Part shown: piece after piece, positions 61,944-64,000 of the stretch
How the letters are laid out: each line of letters begins with the position of its first letter
How positions within the stretch are numbered: position 1 is the first letter of the stretch
NCBI RefSeq assembly: GCF_023973825.1
Contig: NC_090119.1
Coordinates: 310,001-374,000 of the forward strand
Origin: Plasmodium brasilianum
Lineage: Eukaryota > Apicomplexa > Aconoidasida > Haemosporida > Plasmodiidae
Direction of reading: 5' to 3'
DNA: 64,000 bases
Made by a program: the position numbers and the translations under genes
The notes under the pieces: model-generated
What the model saw: the letters and a program-made list of their open reading frames with translations, nothing else
Databases searched by the model: none
What the model was told of the DNA's origin: nothing

Positions 61944-63079
61944 TTCTGGTTTTCCGTGTTTTCGTTTTTTCTTTTTCCTTTTCCTTTTCCTTTTCTTTTT
62001 CACTTCTTTTTATTTATTTTCGTTCCTTTTCTTTTTCACTTCTTTTTATTTATTTTCGTTCCTTTTCTTTTTCACTTCTTTTTATTTATTTTCGTTCCTT
62101 TTCTTTTGCACTTCTTTTTATTTCTTTTCGTTCCTTTTCATTCATTCATTCGTTCCTTTTTTTTTTTTTTTTTTTTTGCTTCCTCATGAAGATACTAAGA
62201 CGCCGGCACATGCACATACATGTGTTCGCGTCCTATTCCCCGTTCTTCGCATATTTGATATTCTTCATTAGCTTTATCAGTATAACTTGTTTTTGTCATA
62301 TTTATAGCTTTTGTTTCGTTCCAGTATTTTATTTGCCTACGCATTTGTGATATATGTTATGTGTTATAGGTTCCCCTAAAATTATTTCATACAGTGCGTT
62401 TATAAAAGGATGTACCTTTAAATTTTGACAGTATTATATATATTTTTATATATACATATGTACATGTTCCTTAGGCACTCACTATCAATGCTACAACTAA
62501 AACGGATGCACTGCTACTCTCATTTTGTTTCATTATGTTTATGTTTTACTTTATAATTTTTTTTTTTTTTTTTTTTTTCATGTGAAACTTTGTGAGCAGC
62601 GAAAGTTCTGACTTATTAAGAGTGGCTTAAGGGTTAAGTTATAATTATCATACGATTAACCCATATGTCTTGTTTATATCTACTCTTATGTTTAATTTAT
62701 TTATGTACACATTTTATTTATACAATTAATTTGTTTATCTATTTTTCTATTTATTTCATTTACTTCATTTTTGCATTATCACACTCTCACGCTTTTGCAT
62801 GCTCACATTTTTTTAATTTTTTAATTTTTTGAAAATATTGAATTACAGTTATGGGTTAAAAAGTAAATTAAGAAAAAAATTATAAGAAACATATTCGAGA
62901 AAAAATAGGAACACAAAAAATAAAAAAAAGTATAGATATTTTAGTAATTAAGCAAAAAGTCCATTATAAAAATACAACATCATTATATATTTTCAAATTT
63001 ATTAACAGAAGATTATAAGATGACATATGTTCTATGTTAATATATTAAGGAGAACAAAGGGTAGGGGAAAGGAGGTACT

Positions 63080-63110
<31 letters not shown>

Positions 63111-63874
63111 TGTATAGAAAGCAAAACCTTAAAAATGTGAAACAGATTTATTTTATTATATTTAATTTGATATTAGTTTTTCTTTTCTATGTGTCCAAAT
63201 TTTCCTGATGAGAAAAAAGTTCATGCACGATTGGAGCCTTTCCCTTCATGTGCATTTCCATTTCTGTACATCATTTGTTTCATATAATAAAAAATACATT
63301 TTTTCATCTATCTTAATTATTTTTCTATGGGTTAGTTTCTTTTTCCTCTTTTTGAGGACTATCTCTCTATTCGTCTGCATAGTCCTATGCCGTATCTCCC
63401 CTTGCACCGTCATCATTCTCTATCAGAATGGTGGGTTCACCTTCCCCCCTTTTTTTTTTTTCCCCCCTACCACTGTCATTGCTACAAGTACAACTACAAC
63501 TACAACTACAACTACAACTACAACTGTTACGACTGTAACTATTCGTATTCTTCCTTATTTCCGCTATACGAACCTTGATGATAGTAGATACCCGAATAAC
63601 CATAATAGTAGTTAAACAACTTGTTAACATGCATAGAAGCACATATATATGTAATAAACCAAAAGTATTTCTATGATTTTTTCATGATGAGTTAAACAGT
63701 TCCTTCCAATTGAATTTGCTCGCATAACAAAATAGGAAACACTGGAGAGACAGGCACCTTTTTTTTCATGTTTACTTAAATCTTTTGGAAATATCGTTTA
63801 TATTAATTTTCTTGCTACTATACAACATATATGCATAAATAATGCATTTATTTTGTTGTCAATTTGTGAGTTTT

Positions 63875-63906
<32 letters not shown>
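61944..63906. other. 3' flank of the giant gene and intergenic DNA
   Basis: Begins with a 36-nt pyrimidine-rich repeat (listed separately), then AT-rich DNA with poly(T) at 62560-62578 and 63879-63906, poly(A) at 63080-63106, and a (CAACTA)n tract near 63487-63524. Short frames on both strands near 63390-63640 include a Gly/Tyr-rich - strand stretch ending in a stop at about 63539. I could not tie it to a gene model. Confidence 0.6.
61990..62140. repeat. 36-nt pyrimidine-rich repeat after the giant gene
   Basis: Four copies of a 36-nt unit built from CTTCTTTTTATTTATTTTCG plus TTCCTTTTCTTTTTCA start about 45 bases after the giant gene's stop codon, so they probably lie in its 3' UTR. Confidence 0.93.
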
Positions 63907-64000
63907 CTAATCTTCCTTTTTTTCGTATTCACCATAACTAGTGAAGCTGCTCGCGTCGGCACAATTGCTAGCAACGCTAGCACTTCGGCTAATGCCCCTC
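63907..64000 (-). CDS. Possible 3' end of a gene leaving the window (partial)
   Basis: On the - strand the last 94 bases contain an open frame of 30 codons (...SFTSYGEYEKKED) closing with TAG at 63909-63907. It is purine-rich and less AT-biased than the flanking DNA, like coding sequence here. The product is unknown. The opposite strand is also open, and a long pyrimidine tract plus CTAG near 63945 could be a + strand splice acceptor, so the call is tentative. Confidence 0.35.
   Translation of the reverse strand, partial: RGISRSASVASNCADASSFTSYGEYEKKED

Noticed and set aside
61874..62350. 158-codon Phe/Ser-rich + frame
   Set aside because: Translation of the 36-nt pyrimidine repeat in the 3' flank; overlaps the end of the giant gene.
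63208..63615. 135-codon + frame with a poly-Thr run
   Set aside because: Thr run is the (CAACTA)n tract; the remainder is hydrophobic T-rich DNA without gene support.

Overview
The window is nuclear DNA from a malaria parasite (genus Plasmodium). The signs are: very AT-rich intergenic DNA full of (AT)n, (TATG)n and homopolymer tracts; large, mostly intron-poor genes; proteins padded with Asn/Asp/Lys/Glu/Ser-rich low-complexity inserts and in-frame tandem repeats; and Plasmodium-style short introns. Coding DNA is less AT-rich than I would expect for P. falciparum, which suggests a P. malariae/P. ovale-like lineage, but I cannot fix the species. From memory, MSH6 and a nucleotide-sugar transporter lie close together on P. 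falciparum chromosome 5, so this is probably a conserved syntenic block. No transposon, CRISPR array, rRNA or tRNA is visible.

Layout, left to right. 1-3054: no supportable gene. 3055-6954 (+): mismatch-repair ATPase MSH6. 9179-11695 (+): unrecognised protein with a secretory leader followed by a basic repeat tract, possibly apicoplast-targeted. 13059-14924 (-): SLC35-type nucleotide-sugar transporter, convergent with the previous gene across DNA rich in 16-nt and 8-nt tandem repeats. 16765-18567 (-): divergent actin-related protein. 19753-20108 (-): a possible tiny two-exon gene. 20696-28893 (-): a two-exon gene whose product matches TRAPPC8/Trs85. 31557-40238 (+): a 2893-residue protein that I identify as an MMS19 homologue hidden by large repeat insertions. 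41918-43647 (-): a nine-exon gene, assembled by hand, for a TMEM222/RTE1 (DUF778) membrane protein, including a 14-nt microexon. 44973-61943 (+): a giant 5656-residue protein with several C2-like regions and an EF-hand-like segment. 63907-64000 (-): possibly the 3' end of another gene running out of the window.

The genes form no operon-like unit. They are housekeeping functions transcribed separately: DNA repair (MSH6), cytosolic Fe-S cluster delivery (MMS19), Golgi/ER trafficking and glycosylation (TRAPPC8, nucleotide-sugar transporter, TMEM222/RTE1), and nuclear or cytoskeletal roles (actin-related protein). The giant C2 protein may be centriolar/basal-body related. Divergent pairs (TRAPPC8/MMS19 and TMEM222/giant) probably share intergenic promoter regions.

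The most useful results are the MMS19 identification, the TMEM222 gene model with its microexon, the loss of actin-type catalytic residues in the actin-related protein, and several small high-complexity islands that may hold unannotated short spliced genes.
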